A stretch of DNA of 64,000 bases. It comes from Edolisoma coerulescens (lineage: Eukaryota; Chordata; Aves; Passeriformes; Campephagidae). The notes below the pieces were generated by a model. That model worked only from the letters and a program-made list of their open reading frames with translations, was not told where the DNA came from and searched no databases. A program made the translations under genes and the position numbers. This document shows, piece after piece, positions 40,801 through 53,310 of this stretch. Numbering within the stretch: the first letter of the stretch is position 1; each line of letters begins with the position of its first letter. Where the stretch lies: positions 2,001,600 through 2,065,599 of the forward strand of contig VWZW01000879.1 of assembly GCA_013397115.1 (NCBI GenBank), in the 5' to 3' direction.

Positions 40801-42402
40801 CTTTTTTTACAAGCCCAGCTGTAGTGATGTATATTTATGCACATGTATGTATGCAAACACATAATGTTAAGAGAGCCAGCATTTACACCTGTAAATATGT
40901 AATTTGCCAGTACGATAGCAGGGATGGATTAAATACATAACCTTTCAGTTAACATTTACAGCCCCCACCCCCTTCTTTCAGTCAAAATATTTTCTTTAGA
41001 TACTTGAAACTGTTGCCACTATCTCATCCCACACAGAAGATGATACTACTACATTTTTTGGTAGGTTGCGATTAACAAAACAGAAAGTTTCTTCTTCCAT
41101 GAAGAGAAACCTCTGATATATTTCATGCCTTATTAAGTATTTTCAGTGATTCAACACCACACTTGGTACAACAGAAAACAGCTACACAGCTTTTGCTGAA
41201 GCAGTAAAAACTACAATCAAATAAAAACAAGTCCATCCCATACACAATTTACTCAGTGACCACATTATAGATTAACTAAAAACAAAGAAGGCCAAGTTTA
41301 CATAAACAGCCACTTGTATACATTTCAGAAATCAAGAGGGAAAAGTATAATGTTTCAAGAATAATGCTGAAATTGTGAAATCTTTCATTAACTGCATTAG
41401 CATGTATTCTGAGGATTAAATGTGCTCCAGTGGAATTTGTCAAGTTTGTAACATAGTTAAGAAAAACAGATTATCTGATGAGACTTTAAAGGGAGAAGAG
41501 GCTGACAAAGCAGATGGTATTATCATTGTCAATACGGTGAACACAGACAATAGTAACCACACTTAGAAGTTAATTTTTACACACAAACTAACTTTAGGTA
41601 GTTGTTAAGACTGCTAGTGACAACATGTGAAGTTGTTTCCCCAAGTCTCTACCAAACCCACCTACTACTGGTAATAGACAAGATGCTGCAGACAACAATG
41701 CGTGAGAAACATTCTCTCCATCCCTAAATATGGCATGTTTTCTAAGCAAAATAACCAAGTAAAGGCCAAAGTACACATGTAGTGAATATCAGCATGACAC
41801 ATATAATCTGCTTATGTCAAATATATCCACTTATATTTTCTGTTTGTATCTGATATACACCATTCTAATACTATAATCAAAACTAAATGAGAACTATTGA
41901 AGCATTTAAGTGATGAAGTTAAGTAGTAAATTAGAAATGCTGTGCTGTAAGCAACCTATGCATACAAATTATTAAATAATCTCTTCATCACTTAAACACA
42001 AAAATAAAACCATTAAGGTACTGGAGAATAAAATACGGAATATCAACTGTCAGAAAATTAGGATCTGTCATATTTTCAATTAGGCACTTTTGTGCTGGAT
42101 AAACAAAATCAAAACTTCTAGTAGATCAGTTGAAACACCTCTGAGATTACTTCAAGTGTGAGCAATTTAATCCCCAAAATTTAATAAAAGGGTCACTACA
42201 GCTAAAATATTTAAAGTAGTTCCAATCTCTAAAATCTGAGTTGTCACAAAGAGAACAACATCTTAGAAAGGAGATAATGAAAAGGTTTTTCTTTTCCTTA
42301 GTGTATTGAATGGCTAAGCATCATTTTCAGTACATACGCAATGCACAAAGACTGGTTCCATCTTTATTTAATACATTGCATACGTTTTTAACAAAGATTA
42401 TA

Positions 42403-42432
42403 GGGTTGGGGGCGGTTTTGGGTTTTTTTTTT
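42403..42432 (+). other. G-run cluster followed by T12
   Basis: GGG, GGGGG, GG and GGG within 20 bases (42403-42422), then a 12-base T run. It could form a two-tier or bulged quadruplex. It is part of the recurring G/T-rich low-complexity class of these introns. Confidence 0.45.
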
Positions 42433-43725
42433 TTGTTCTAGTTCAGTTACCATAATCACTTTTCAACATCAAAGCCAGATAATAACTTGTCTTGTTATGG
42501 GAAAGAACTGATAATTACTGTGGGAGTAAGACCAGCTTGGTCTAGTTCAAAAACATCTGTAAAATATGTATTAATGCAAAAACAAAGGATATGAACATAA
42601 TTGTAATATATTACTAAAATATATTACAGAATTTGTGCAGCAGGAGAACAAAGTTAACATTCAGTGTTTTGAAGTCTGATATACTATACAAAAACTATCA
42701 GCATCTGGAAGAAAATGAACACAACAGTGCAAAGGTTTTGCCTATTACACATTGCAGAGGTTCCAAAGAAAAATTCAGCTAGTAACAGAGTAAATGAGTT
42801 CTCTCCATACAAATACCCATATCTACTACCCTTTCCCAAAGCTACATTTAACTTAAGTATTACATAATGCAGTTAGTGTAGGAGTAATTTTGGTAACATG
42901 TTAAATTCCTTTAAATTACATGATATTTAATTGGGAGTTTTTTTCTTAAGTCAATTAGAACAGTACAAATTCTATGAGATGTCCAGAAAAGAGAAAGATC
43001 TCCAGAAACTTTATCACACTTATTAGTAAGAACTATGTGGAGCATGGGAGAACAACTTAAACCTCTGTTCTAAGCACTGGGGTATTTATGTTTCATGGCA
43101 TGCATGAGTCAGTCCTCCTCAATGCTGTTTTACCTCTAACTCACCTCATCTAGAAAGCTGGAGCCATCAGCACAATTCAAACACTGAATTGCTCATGTTA
43201 TGTTCAGCACGGAATACAATTTCTTGAATGAACACGGACATGCGGCAAGTCAGTTGGCTCACAAAAACTGAGCACAATATTTAGCATTCGTTGGACAGTT
43301 ACTAAACAGACTTTGCCTACACAGACTGCACACAATCTTTAATTAGAAATGCTGATACAAATTTGTCTGTGTTTCCAGTAAAACTTTAATAAGTAGATAG
43401 CAAACTATCAGTGATGAACAGCAGCACCTTGTCCTCACTATAGGATTAAGAATCGCTGCCTTCCCTTCTTGGACATCAGCAATATGTGTTTAATAATTTA
43501 AAGGATGGATTACCATAACTAACAGTTTGGTCTACCTTAAAAATCGTTCATCTATTACTATTTCTTAATGGTGACGTTCTCTAAGTAACATTAAAACAGG
43601 CAATACAATAAATAAGAGCTTTTAGGATGTTTTAATATGGCAAATCAGGATTTGTTTCAATTTAAGATTTTGCCACTTAAAGTAGTTCTATTATTTACTA
43701 GAATCACAAGTATTAATTTTTCATA

Positions 43726-43745
43726 TTCATATGAATTCATATGAA
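43726..43745. repeat. Perfect 20-bp palindrome
   Basis: Two head-to-tail copies of TTCATATGAA, each itself a palindrome, making a 20-base perfect palindrome centred on GAATTC. It has no loop and could be a dimer-binding site or a cruciform seed. No function is evident. Confidence 0.95.
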
Positions 43746-44079
43746 CACATATTCAATATATATTTTCAAAGAGTGACCCTGAGTCCTGTTCAACTATTAA
43801 GTTCTCTTTGCTAGTACCTGTATTCTGGCACTGTAACATTATTTAACAAATTAAATACTACTTCCAGTTGTGTTCTGGAATGTGCCAAATAAACAGCACC
43901 CCATATAATTTCAGATAGAAAACAGAGGTGATTTTAACTGGGTGATAAATTTTAATAGATATATTGCTTGCTATGATAAAAACTAAATTGTTTTTATGAA
44001 GCACCACTATAGAATTAAAGCCCCAACACCACAGCAACATAACCTTCTTAAAGTAAAAACATCAACTTATTGCATTTCA

Positions 44080-44404
44080 TAAAATCATAGAACAGTTAAG
44101 GCTGGAAGGGAACTAGAAGATCATCCAATTCCAAACCCCTCCCGTGAGCAGGGACACCTTCCATCAGACCAATTTGCTCAAAGCCCCACCCAATCTCCCC
44201 TTGAACACTTCCAGGGATGGGGCATCCACAGCTTCTCTGGGCAGCCTGTTCCACTGTCTCACCACCCTCACAGTGAAGAATTTCTTCCTAAAATCTAATT
44301 TAATTCTACCCTCTTTCAGTCTAAATCCATTCCCATTTGACCTATCCTAAAAGACCCTCTCCAGCTCTCTTGCAGGCTCCCTTCAGGTCCTGTAAGGGTG
44401 TCAC
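44080..44404 (-). mobile_element. CR1 LINE fragment, 3' part (5'-truncated)
   Basis: The + strand begins AAAATCATAGAACAGTT and continues GGCTGGAAGGGAAC, GATCATCCAATTCC, GGGACACCTTCC, GCTCAAAGCCCC and GTGAAGAATTTCTTCC, which is the well-known avian CR1 3' region read in reverse. The element is therefore inserted on the minus strand, in the same sense as QKI. About 325 bp remain. The ORFs are missing, so it cannot move. The octamer tail is reduced to one degenerate copy. Short open frames seen across it are by-products. Confidence 0.93.
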
Positions 44405-44453
44405 AATATACAACCATAATTCTGCAATGTTAGCTTTGTTGGTAGACTTGCCC

Positions 44454-44476
44454 ATTACAGATTATTACAGATTATT
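44454..44476 (+). repeat. 2.3 tandem copies of a 10-mer (ATTACAGATT)
   Basis: ATTACAGATT is repeated head to tail twice and followed by ATT. It lies about 50 bases beyond the truncated 5' end of the minus-strand CR1 and looks like a small slippage duplication. Confidence 0.9.
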
Positions 44477-44644
44477 TGCATTTGCTCCTGACTGAGCTGA
44501 GTATCAGCCACTGATATAGTGATCATTCAAAAAGCTCAGCTGCTGATCACTGCAGCTGTAAACTAGACAAACCAGATTATCCACGTGTTGTCAATAAAAT
44601 ATCATTTTTACCAGACCACATCCTAATGCTTAAAATGCTCCTTC

Positions 44645-44686
44645 AAAAAAAAAAAAAANNNNNNNAAAAAAAAAAAAAAGAAAAAA
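44645..44686. repeat. Poly-A tract with a 7-base assembly gap
   Basis: Fourteen A residues, then N at 44659-44665, then about fourteen A residues followed by GAAAAAAG. The N run shows the homopolymer length was not resolved. No coding sequence is affected. Confidence 0.95.
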
Positions 44687-44859
44687 GAAAAAATATGCAT
44701 TTAAAAGTATAGCTGGGATTTAGAATGAATTACTAAATCCTTTAAATCCACATCATTCACCTCTAATAACCTCTGCTGAAGGCTTTGAGAGCATGTTTAA
44801 CTGACAAACAGCTTTACAAACCTTATGTAAATACATTAGACTAGATCTATAAAAAAATG

Positions 44860-44884
44860 AAATAAATAAATACATAAATAAATC
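44860..44884 (+). repeat. (AAAT)n tetranucleotide repeat
   Basis: AAATAAATAAATACATAAATAAAT: about six AAAT units with one substitution. Confidence 0.85.
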
Positions 44885-46993
44885 AGGCTAGCTTTCCAGG
44901 TCATTTTAATAATGGTAATACAGCTTTCTTGATTAAAGAACAAAGAAATCTCAAAGCACAGATTAAAAGATAAAAAACAAACTAAAAATAATACGCTGAA
45001 GTATACAACTTTTTTCTCCAAATTCTAAACTTGCAGTTTATAAGGGGACCTGAGTAAATTCAAATTAAATATTTGGTGTTGTTTCATTTAGGCATTGAAA
45101 AATTTCCATTAAATACAATGATAGCTAGGTATTTATCTAAATAACACTTAATTTTTAGCACTGAAATTCTAATTAATGTGACAGAACCATCTGAGCAGTA
45201 GCTACACCTAGTTGGCTGAATGCATTACAACTAATCAGAGAAGCCAACATACAGTTTTCTTTTGTCATGTTTGTCATCTGTCAGAACTTATCATCAAAAT
45301 GTAGCCATAAGAATTCAGAATGTAGTGATTCCTGTACATCCAAAATTCTGTATCTTCAAAATGTTATCTAGGATGCCAACTTAATTTTCATCTATTGAAA
45401 CAACATTGAACCACTAACATAGTCTTCCCAGAAAATATATTTTCAGCTCCTCTGGGCAGAAGATTCCACTTTATTTTTTCAACACAACGTATAGCTGTGT
45501 TATCACAGACGGAAAAAACTTTTTAAAAAATTTCTATGTTACCACAAAGATAAAACCTTTAATCTCAAGGGCCTTTGTCTTCCCAGATCAGCTGCTGAAG
45601 AGCTAACAAAATTTCTTCACAAATTCTTCGGCCAGTTTGAAGATCAGTCATTCTAACAGCATACCAAAAAATAGGTCTCCTAATCTTCTAGATTTGGCAA
45701 ATTACCACATCTAATCAGTATTTTATTCAATTTCATTTTCTAAAAACTAACCCAAGATGTAAACACTTATGGTAAGAGATTTACAGTTTAGTTCAAATTT
45801 AAGCGAATACTAAGAAGTTTTACTGTCCAAGGATTGCATAATAAATCTGTTTTCATTTTTATTTTTCTGTAGCAAAATTACACCTCCACCACATAGTTTT
45901 GGCATTAAGGTAACAGAACCTTCAGATGGAAGCTAGAAAGCAATCCAAATCCAAAGGCAGATCTATGTTTTTTGTGAAAATGAATGCTGCCTAAGACCTT
46001 ACATTATATTGTCAAAGAACCAGAAATTTCAAAACATTGAAGATGTTGCACTGCAGAAGTTCCTTTAAAGAGCAGCAGCGCAAGTCAGATAACAGACTAC
46101 AAAGGTAGAGAGAATTTAGGAATAACGCTTAAATTACTGACCTCTAACATAAAGCTATAAAAGCTGTGTGCTTCCGGTTTTTACAGTGCAGAATGAAACA
46201 ATCACTTGAAAAAAAGCTAATACTATGAATAAACTTGCATTAGGTATGTAGAAGGAATAAAGGCAAGTTTATTAAATTAGCTAAGTTCTGCTGATATTTG
46301 ATATTTTTGTATAACGTAACACATGGGTAATATTGGCATTGACTTAAACAAGTTACAGAATTCAAAATGAAGATCCACAAAGAGCTGCCGTGATAAATAA
46401 AAAAGGGAACCAGCACTTCAGAAATGGCATCGTGTACTAAACGCAAGAGAAGATTTTCAAATTACTGTACAGCTCCACAGCCATAAATCTCTCTATACAG
46501 AGGTATATAAAAAAAAGTAAATCTGCCTAAACACAATACATCAAATTCCCTGAGCAAAGCAGCTCAAATCTCTCTAATCTTTTTTATTCAAGGCCTGAAA
46601 TCCTTATCTGGTGCATCATCCTGCTATGTACAGTCCACTTGAACTTTTGCATACCATAGAGAAGAAAAACATACACAAAAACATAAATTAATGCAAGACC
46701 ATCTCAAAATGATAGAAAACCACACTGGTAGTACTACTGTAACAAGGAGAAGCTGCTCCTACAATAGGAAGAAAACCAGCTCTTCACATTAAGACAAATG
46801 AGACCAAACTATCACTGCTGCAGTCTTCTAAAAGCTGACACTAAGCTGCTTGGTTACACCTCACTTGTACAAACACTCCAACAAACTTTAAGGAAGGGGA
46901 CAGGCCAATTCCCCCTAAGAGCAGGAGATCTGGAATTTCCTGATCTCTTCCCATCCTGTCAGATTCTGCCACAGCACAAGGAGCACTTAAACC

Positions 46994-47021
46994 AAAAAAA
47001 AAAAGAAAAAAAAAAAAAAAA
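46994..47021 (+). repeat. Poly-A tract (A11-G-A16)
   Basis: Simple A-rich run with a single G interruption. No recognisable retroposon body precedes it, so it is not clearly a retroposon tail. Confidence 0.9.
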
Positions 47022-48821
47022 GGAAAGTGCCCTCCACTAAAGGCTTTTAACCTGTACTACAGTTTCATGTCTTTAGCCCACAGCTTCTTTCAGGGACCTG
47101 TTCAAGCCAGCATCAGAGTGCCACCAACACAGACACTTGCTCTGAGCACAAAAGAGGACAGAAAGGCTTCTTCATTACCACTTTACTTGCTGAGGAGCCA
47201 TAAATGAGGTTTTGCCCTTCACTCCTCTCTGAGTCAGCTGTAAGACAGTGGTAACAATCAAGTTTGGGTTCAAGAACTAAACAGGCTCTCGAGAAGAAAC
47301 TGTAAAAATCTCAGACATGAAGAAGCAGCAAAGAGCATCAAGCAGGACTAATCTTTCGACTAAGGTGCTGTACTTTATTTCAAGCTTACATTCAAACAGC
47401 CTTTATTGCAAGAACTAGATGTAGTTACAAGTTACATGTCACATATGAAGCTTTTAAGCAATTAAACACAGATTTTTCTAAACATTAACTTTCATTTTAA
47501 AAGTGTATCAAACATAAAATCATATTTAAATCACATGGCACTTTTCTATCTCTCTAATAAAGATGGGGATTAAGATACATAAAGTTTATACCATTCGAGG
47601 GCATTCATGCTTTCACTTATTAGTAAAATAAGCCTTTTTTTTTTTAATTAAGCATTAAACTCCAAGATACTTAATCAAGTATCAAACTGTTTCCAAGAGC
47701 AAGAAAACATAAAAAGTAAGTTATTGTAAAAATCACCTACCAAACTGCTTGAATCAGAAGTAAATAAGCAAATTTTTAAAGTAATTTTATTTGGACAACA
47801 AACGAAGCATTCACGCCTTTTTGCACTGAACGAGCCAAGTTTTAGAGTAGTTCCATAAAACGACTCATATCAAATTAAAAATTTTATGTTACTAATAAAA
47901 GCACTCTTTCAAGATTTGTCCTTCCAAACTCTTTAACCTTCTCTGTCATTAGGGCTGACAGATAAGCCACCAGCTGTTTTTTTTCTTCTCGGCGCTACAA
48001 TGCATTCTCTTCCTTTTTAAGGCTAGTACACCCAAGCAACAAACAGCAGGACTTTAGCCAGCTGCTAGAATGTCACAAACCTATATATTTAGCTCCCATC
48101 TCATTTACTGCCATCCCTCAGTGTCAACCATTTAATGTCCCTTTTGCTCCAGTCTCCTGACATTCCTCACTGAGCTGACAACACTGCTGGCTGGATCAGC
48201 AGACAGAAGATAGAAGGACACACAACAACAAAGCAGAGACCTTATCAGTTACCAGAGACAGAACTCATGCCTTGTCAAACACACTCAAGCAAAAAGCATT
48301 TTGGGGTTTGCCTCCCTCCCACCACTTCTGGACTAATTTTTACTGTTTATGAATTGTATAGTTGTTTGTATAAATATTATCTTTAGAAGTATTACTTGTG
48401 AAATAGCAATTTGTTCTTTCAGCATGTTTAATTAGTAATATTGTTTCTTCTCCTGATAGGGCAAAAACAAAAACAGGGTTTGTACACTATTTGCTTCACC
48501 TCTGCTTTCTCAATACGTTTTGTGCATAATAATATAAACTAGTCACATATTCCTTCCATTTAATATTGTTTTTAACATTAACCCTTTTCCTCACGCCACA
48601 AGTTTAAAGAGAATATTAATTAGGTAGTTTCAATTCCACTTCAAATAACTAAAATAATATCCCTCAAAATGATTTTTTTTATGCTACATGTTCTGTTCAT
48701 GTAAAAACACTAATCTAATTACTGTCGTATTTTGGAAATAATTGGATTTTAAATTGCTTAGAATTATCAACATAAGTGAGAAAGCTGTAAAGATAGACAA
48801 ATTAACAATTTCATGGTTTTA

Positions 48822-48856
48822 AAATGGGAATCTCTGTTATCATTAGATTCCCATTT
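48822..48856. repeat. Perfect 12-bp inverted repeat with 11-nt loop
   Basis: AAATGGGAATCT (48822-48833) and AGATTCCCATTT (48845-48856) are exact reverse complements around an 11-base loop. Pairing outside the arms is poor, so the stem is too short for a standard microRNA precursor. The right arm continues into ATTTGCAAT, resembling a POU-factor octamer. Confidence 0.9.
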
Positions 48857-49634
48857 GCAATTATTTAAAGGCCCACAGAACCGTTTGGTAGTTCCCTCCT
48901 TTAAGTGGTCATAAAAACCTTTAAGCAGTAATTGAAAGATTGTTAACAGAAACTCTCTCAGGAAATCAGATCCTGTGAACAATCTAATAGTAGGCATGCT
49001 TAAGCAAGATAGTGAATAATCTGTTTCATCCTATTCACAAAGATGAGGTTTTCAGAACAGTGACAAGACATCAGTTTCCGTAACACCAGGAGATGAGTAA
49101 AAATTGTTCAATTCCATGCTCTACTTGGGAATCGTGACACATTTATCTAGAGAATTAACAAGTTGTGCTGTGTGTAAATCGGTCTCCAAAACCTAATTGT
49201 GGGATCCAGCAGTGCCCTCTAAGCCTCACAGTTTACATCATTAAACTCATATTCCAGTAACAAAGGATCCTCAGGATATACAGTCCAACAACTAATTTCC
49301 ATAATAATACCTTTTAATTAGATGTGACTACATATGACATTACCCAAGGCACTTAACATTGGCAATTTAGCTGTAGACTACTTCCATTTCTCAGTAATTA
49401 GAAGTGAGAAAGATACATTTAAGTTGGAGCACCATTGCAGATAGTGATACTACAGTTACAAATACTAAGCAGAAAGAGAGTTCTTGTACTTAAGGGACAC
49501 TATTCTCTGTTTTTAATTTACCAGAGAAATACAGTCACTTTTCCTCCTCTCAAAAGGAAAAACTGACTTTGCAGAAACGGGCTTTGAGGTTATACTCAAG
49601 TTCATACAAAGGAGAGGTGTTCAGTAAACACTTC

Positions 49635-49652
49635 ATTTTATTTTATTTTATT
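49635..49652 (+). repeat. (ATTTT)3 pentanucleotide repeat
   Basis: Three perfect ATTTT units followed by ATT. Short ATTTT expansions are often polymorphic in vertebrate introns. Confidence 0.8.
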
Positions 49653-52600
49653 AGTTACTGGAGTTTTAGACAAAGTTCTTCACCCCTTTAAGGCAACAGA
49701 TTTTATGCTGAATTATTCAGTCTTTTATAACTCTAAGTTGCAAAAATATATTTATTTGCCACCTTGAAAGATGGGAAGGGAGGAAACACAAAAATTGCAC
49801 ACTTCCAAATCAGAAGACCTCAAAGCAGTACTATATAAATAGCAATTACTATTTTTTCCTCCATAATAGCACTCTTTCACAAGCAAAGTTAAAAATAAAG
49901 CAGTAAAGCACCACACCAAGAAACTAAACCCCATGATACAGATGCACAGTATTGTTCTGTGGATAAAGATAGGCCTTACAAATTAAGAGCTGTGATGAAA
50001 GTTTCCATATTCAAGCAAGATATTCTGGGAAAAAGTGCATTTTATTAAATTTCTGAAGTGAGTGACAAACTAAGGTGTTTAACATTCCTAAACATAAACA
50101 TGCTTTTCGTTCATGTGACTGATTTTAATTGCTTAATTTAGCTGACTAAATTGTAACCTATAATCAGAACCAATATTAGATAATTTTTGCTTTGCTCCTT
50201 TAACTTTTCCATACATCTGAGAATTGGTAACACAACAGGAATCTCATTCATAGACTAAGAGCTCCATAGTAAAACAAACTGAGTTTTATTAATTCACAGG
50301 GGAAGGTGAATCAGAATTCTTGCCTCATTTAAGACAAATCAACTTCTGAAATACCTTTTTCTATCTTTAAATATATTGAAAATACTCCCAGTATGTCACA
50401 AGCAGAACTACAGCACCTCACTTTTTAAATAAACATCATGCTTAGTCATAGCTTTGTACACAATTTATATTACTTCACGTTCATTAGGGGTTCATTTACC
50501 AAACTAGGTCTAGAATTTCATGCCATGAAAATACTGAAACATGTCAGAGAAAGTAAGGTGAAATTGTTTCATCAAAACAAAAGCAATCCCCCTTCCAAAA
50601 TTTAGAATGAAACCCAGGATTATCTAACTGGTAGCATTTCTTGTTCTACTATAGACTTCAAGTGATATACTTCAATCAAGTCTAAAAGAAAATAAGATTA
50701 GAAACTCTCAATGCCTATTTGCTGTTATACAATTATTTCTTCTTAAAAAAGAAATAATAAATAGACGTCTTAGTGTTGACCATATTTGAAGTGAAAAATT
50801 AAACTAAAAATTCCAGTCACCTTCTGGAAACATTGTTACAAAAATTCTTCTCCATGTATGTACAGCTACCATAAACAGTAAACTGGCAAAATTCAAACCT
50901 AAAACTGCACAACAGGTCAGAAACACAGAAGACAGCTCAAAGTACAGCACTCAATATTTCCTGTAGTGTTTTAAGGTCTAATCTGCCTTTGCTCTAAGTG
51001 ACTTCTGCTAAAAGCTATTACTAAACCTTAAGTCTATGCTCTAACTGTAAGAAGGCAATGCATAAAAAGACAAATGAGTCAAAACTGAAAAGCACCTGAA
51101 ACACCTTAAAAAGCCCACCTGGTTGGGAGCAATTACGGGTGCAAGACTCACAAGCCCTATAGAGTTATGTGCTTCCATCAGCATCAAGCACTAAGAGCAG
51201 CAGTATCACAGTCTAGTAATACAGTAACAGTAGCACCTTTGGATATCAAATCATATTGAATATATTATCCTAAATATCTACAATCACAACACTACTAAAA
51301 GAGCAGCATATCAACAATTGCTACATTCAGGCTTCATTTCTAACTAACTTTTGCCTTTTACTCTGGGCTTTTAAAGTAAGGAGAGGGGTATTACCACTCC
51401 CTGCAGTTCTGCGATGACCAACACCGCTGCACACACTGCAACAGAAGAGGAACTACTTCATATTTACCACAGGTGAAACAGCAGAAGAAAGAGCTATCAT
51501 AAGGCTTTGAAATGTACTTCAGGTTTACATGTCAGCCTACCTGTCTGTAGTGACTTAGGATTTAGAGATGTATGTTATGTTCCAGCCCTATCTATATTAC
51601 AAAGCCAGAGTTTCAGGTCTCTCTCGTTTCAGCTTGCCCATCAGCTGACTCACAAAGTCCTTCACAAAGACTCAAAAGCCCTTGTTTACAATTTTTCCAG
51701 TCTCAAGGGCAACATTTGCACTCGTGGAAGAAAAAAAGATATGCAAAATATTATTTTGGCTAGAATAACTTGAAAAAATCTAATGAGATTGAAGCCCAAG
51801 GTATACTGTTTTAGTATTTGTGTTGCATGACATCAACTTTCCTTTACTTTTAATGCAAGTGACATTCATTTTTTAAAAAATGGTAACCAAATTCTCAAAT
51901 AGGTTCAAATTATAAAATTCAAGCAATTAGGTTAAATAGTATGACCTAGACATTTAAGATGTTGATTTGAATAATATATTCATTATCATCAGTACTTAAA
52001 TACATTAGCAATGTAACAACTGGTCATTTCCAGATGGTACAGCAATACAAAGATATCTATTTAATGCAGCATTCACATTTTTAGACCACCTGTACTTCAC
52101 AAGGAAAAAAATAATTTGATAAACTGCTGCATATTTAAGACAACTTTAAACCACCATTTAGTTGATAATCTTCCCAGAGCAAGCAGTCCCTGTATCACTG
52201 ACCACAGGGCAAAGCCCTCAGTGCGCTCTGACATCACAGATCACATTGTTTGCAACTAGAACTAACTCGAATTTTTGGGTCAGTATGTTCTGAGTGTTTA
52301 TAAATCACACAGCTGAGAGATATTGATCCCGCTTATATCAGTACTCTAAAGAGACAGAAACCTTCTGAAAAAGCATTAATCAACCTAAGCAACTGAAGGG
52401 TTGGGTGGATGAATGCACACAATTAGGACAGGTGCACGAGCATTCCTGAAGAGAGGAAGTACTATACTATATAATAAGAGACAACTGAGTGCAAATAAGG
52501 TGTAAAAAGGAACTGGCTGCTCATCAAGCAAATTTATTTTTCTTAAAGTACTGAGTGTATTTGAAAGAAAAAGAATTCACTCAGTTTCAAAGTAGTGCAG

Positions 52601-53272
52601 CAAATTTCAAAACGAACCAGTGCCTTCAGAGAATTCAATACTATACACTGCTCTTAAAGACAAAAGAAACATATAATAAAAGCTTAGAACTATGAATTAA
52701 TATTATGCCAAAGTGACTGAAATTAAACATCGGTGTCCAACTAGTGTTCTTACTAGGTTTAAAAAATAGCAGACTAACTTCATAAATTGAGTAGATCCAC
52801 ACTACAATGGATGAATACCTATTAGCTACAGAAACCCAGAATCTCCTATGCGGAGATACCTACTGAGACAGCATTTGTGTTTTATTTTAAATCCAACATT
52901 CCAAACCAAGGCAGGTAAACAACAGTTCTCTAGCAATCAAACAAGACACGGAAAAAGGAAGGAAACACCTAAAAGGAAAGTTTATTCCTGAAGCTGGATT
53001 TGTGTACAATCTTCCTCTCAAAAAGACTCTTGTAAGACAACCAAGTGACCAACATCAATGAGACACACAGGCAGAGCAAAACGACTCTGTTCTTTTGAAA
53101 TACAGAACAAATTCAGATCAGAAATGAATGTTATAGATACAGCATTACACTGAAAACTTTTCCTTGACAAGTGATGTACACTTTTAAATGTATTAATAAC
53201 TTCAGTAATAGCATAACCTCAAAACAGCACACCTGTTTAAAAAAACTTGACCATATTGCCTAAAAGGCAACT

Positions 53273-53310
53273 TTTTTTTTTTTTTGGTTGGTGTTTTGGT
53301 TTTTTTTTAA
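53273..53310 (+). repeat. T-rich / TTGG low-complexity tract
   Basis: A T13-14 run, GGTTGGTGTTTTGG and a second run of nine T residues. Simple sequence of the G/T-rich class also seen at 12492-12562, 40740-40810 and 42403-42432. Confidence 0.8.

Noticed and set aside
44144..44350. 68-codon + strand frame
   Set aside because: Lies wholly inside the minus-strand CR1 fragment, on the antisense side of the element.
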